Below, piece after piece: positions 12,261-12,275 of a stretch of 12,275 nucleotides of DNA. The notes beneath the pieces were generated by a model. The model saw only the letters and a program-made list of their open reading frames with translations, made no database searches and had not been told where the DNA came from. This stretch comes from Chloroflexota bacterium. GTDB taxonomy: Bacteria > Chloroflexota > Dehalococcoidia > DSTF01 > JACRBR01. The stretch lies in NCBI GenBank assembly GCA_016213125.1, contig JACRBR010000052.1, positions 1 to 12,275 on the forward strand, in the 5' to 3' direction. A program made the translations under genes and the position numbers. Numbering within the stretch: position 1 is the first letter of the stretch; each line of letters begins with the position of its first letter.

Positions 12261-12275
12261 CAAAAAGACCTCTGA

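Noticed and set aside
1..12275. CRISPR array, tRNA or rRNA genes
   Set aside because: No regularly spaced direct repeats beyond the two- and four-unit cases described, and no tRNA cloverleaf or rRNA-like conserved stretch was recognised by eye.

Overview
The window is GC-rich bacterial chromosome with compact, overlapping genes. The gene content suggests a Chloroflexota-type genome: tandem F420-type luciferase-like oxidoreductases, a two-subunit 2-oxoacid:ferredoxin oxidoreductase bracketed by CBS-domain genes, a stand-alone Lrp/AsnC ligand-binding domain and a GYD-domain protein. Actinobacteria share some of this, so the taxonomy is an inference from gene content (moderate to low confidence).

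Layout. Positions 1-41 are the 3' end of a plus-strand gene. Positions 42-308 are a cluster of palindromic repeats. 309-1154 (+) is an exported Tat-type lipoprotein with a metallo-beta-lactamase fold. 1155-1543 has no convincing gene; it holds one repeat copy and two 30-bp direct repeats that may be an insertion-sequence remnant. 1544-3615 (+) are two gap-free tandem paralogues of the luciferase-like, probably F420-dependent, oxidoreductase family, joined by a GTGA start/stop overlap. 3616-3766 is a repeat-filled convergent spacer.

8164-3767 (-) reads as one operon: CBS pair, korA (fused gamma-alpha), korB, zinc ribbon plus CBS pair, then a small split-barrel flavin/F420 protein. The central enzyme oxidises a 2-oxoacid (probably 2-oxoglutarate) with CoA and reduces ferredoxin. 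The CBS proteins, if they bind adenine nucleotides, are candidate energy-charge sensors for it. A divergent solo Lrp/AsnC ligand-binding protein (8397-8630, +) sits directly upstream of the operon.

12243-8780 (-) is a second co-directional group: a sodium/calcium-exchanger family membrane protein, a GYD-domain protein, a TPR protein whose best start appears to be a non-canonical CTG, and a class III aminotransferase resembling glutamate-1-semialdehyde aminomutase but outside any heme context.

One palindromic repeat family (core GTAGCGCGGGC, loop, GCCCGCGC) recurs at gene 3' ends throughout. No rRNA, tRNA, CRISPR array or intact transposase gene was seen.
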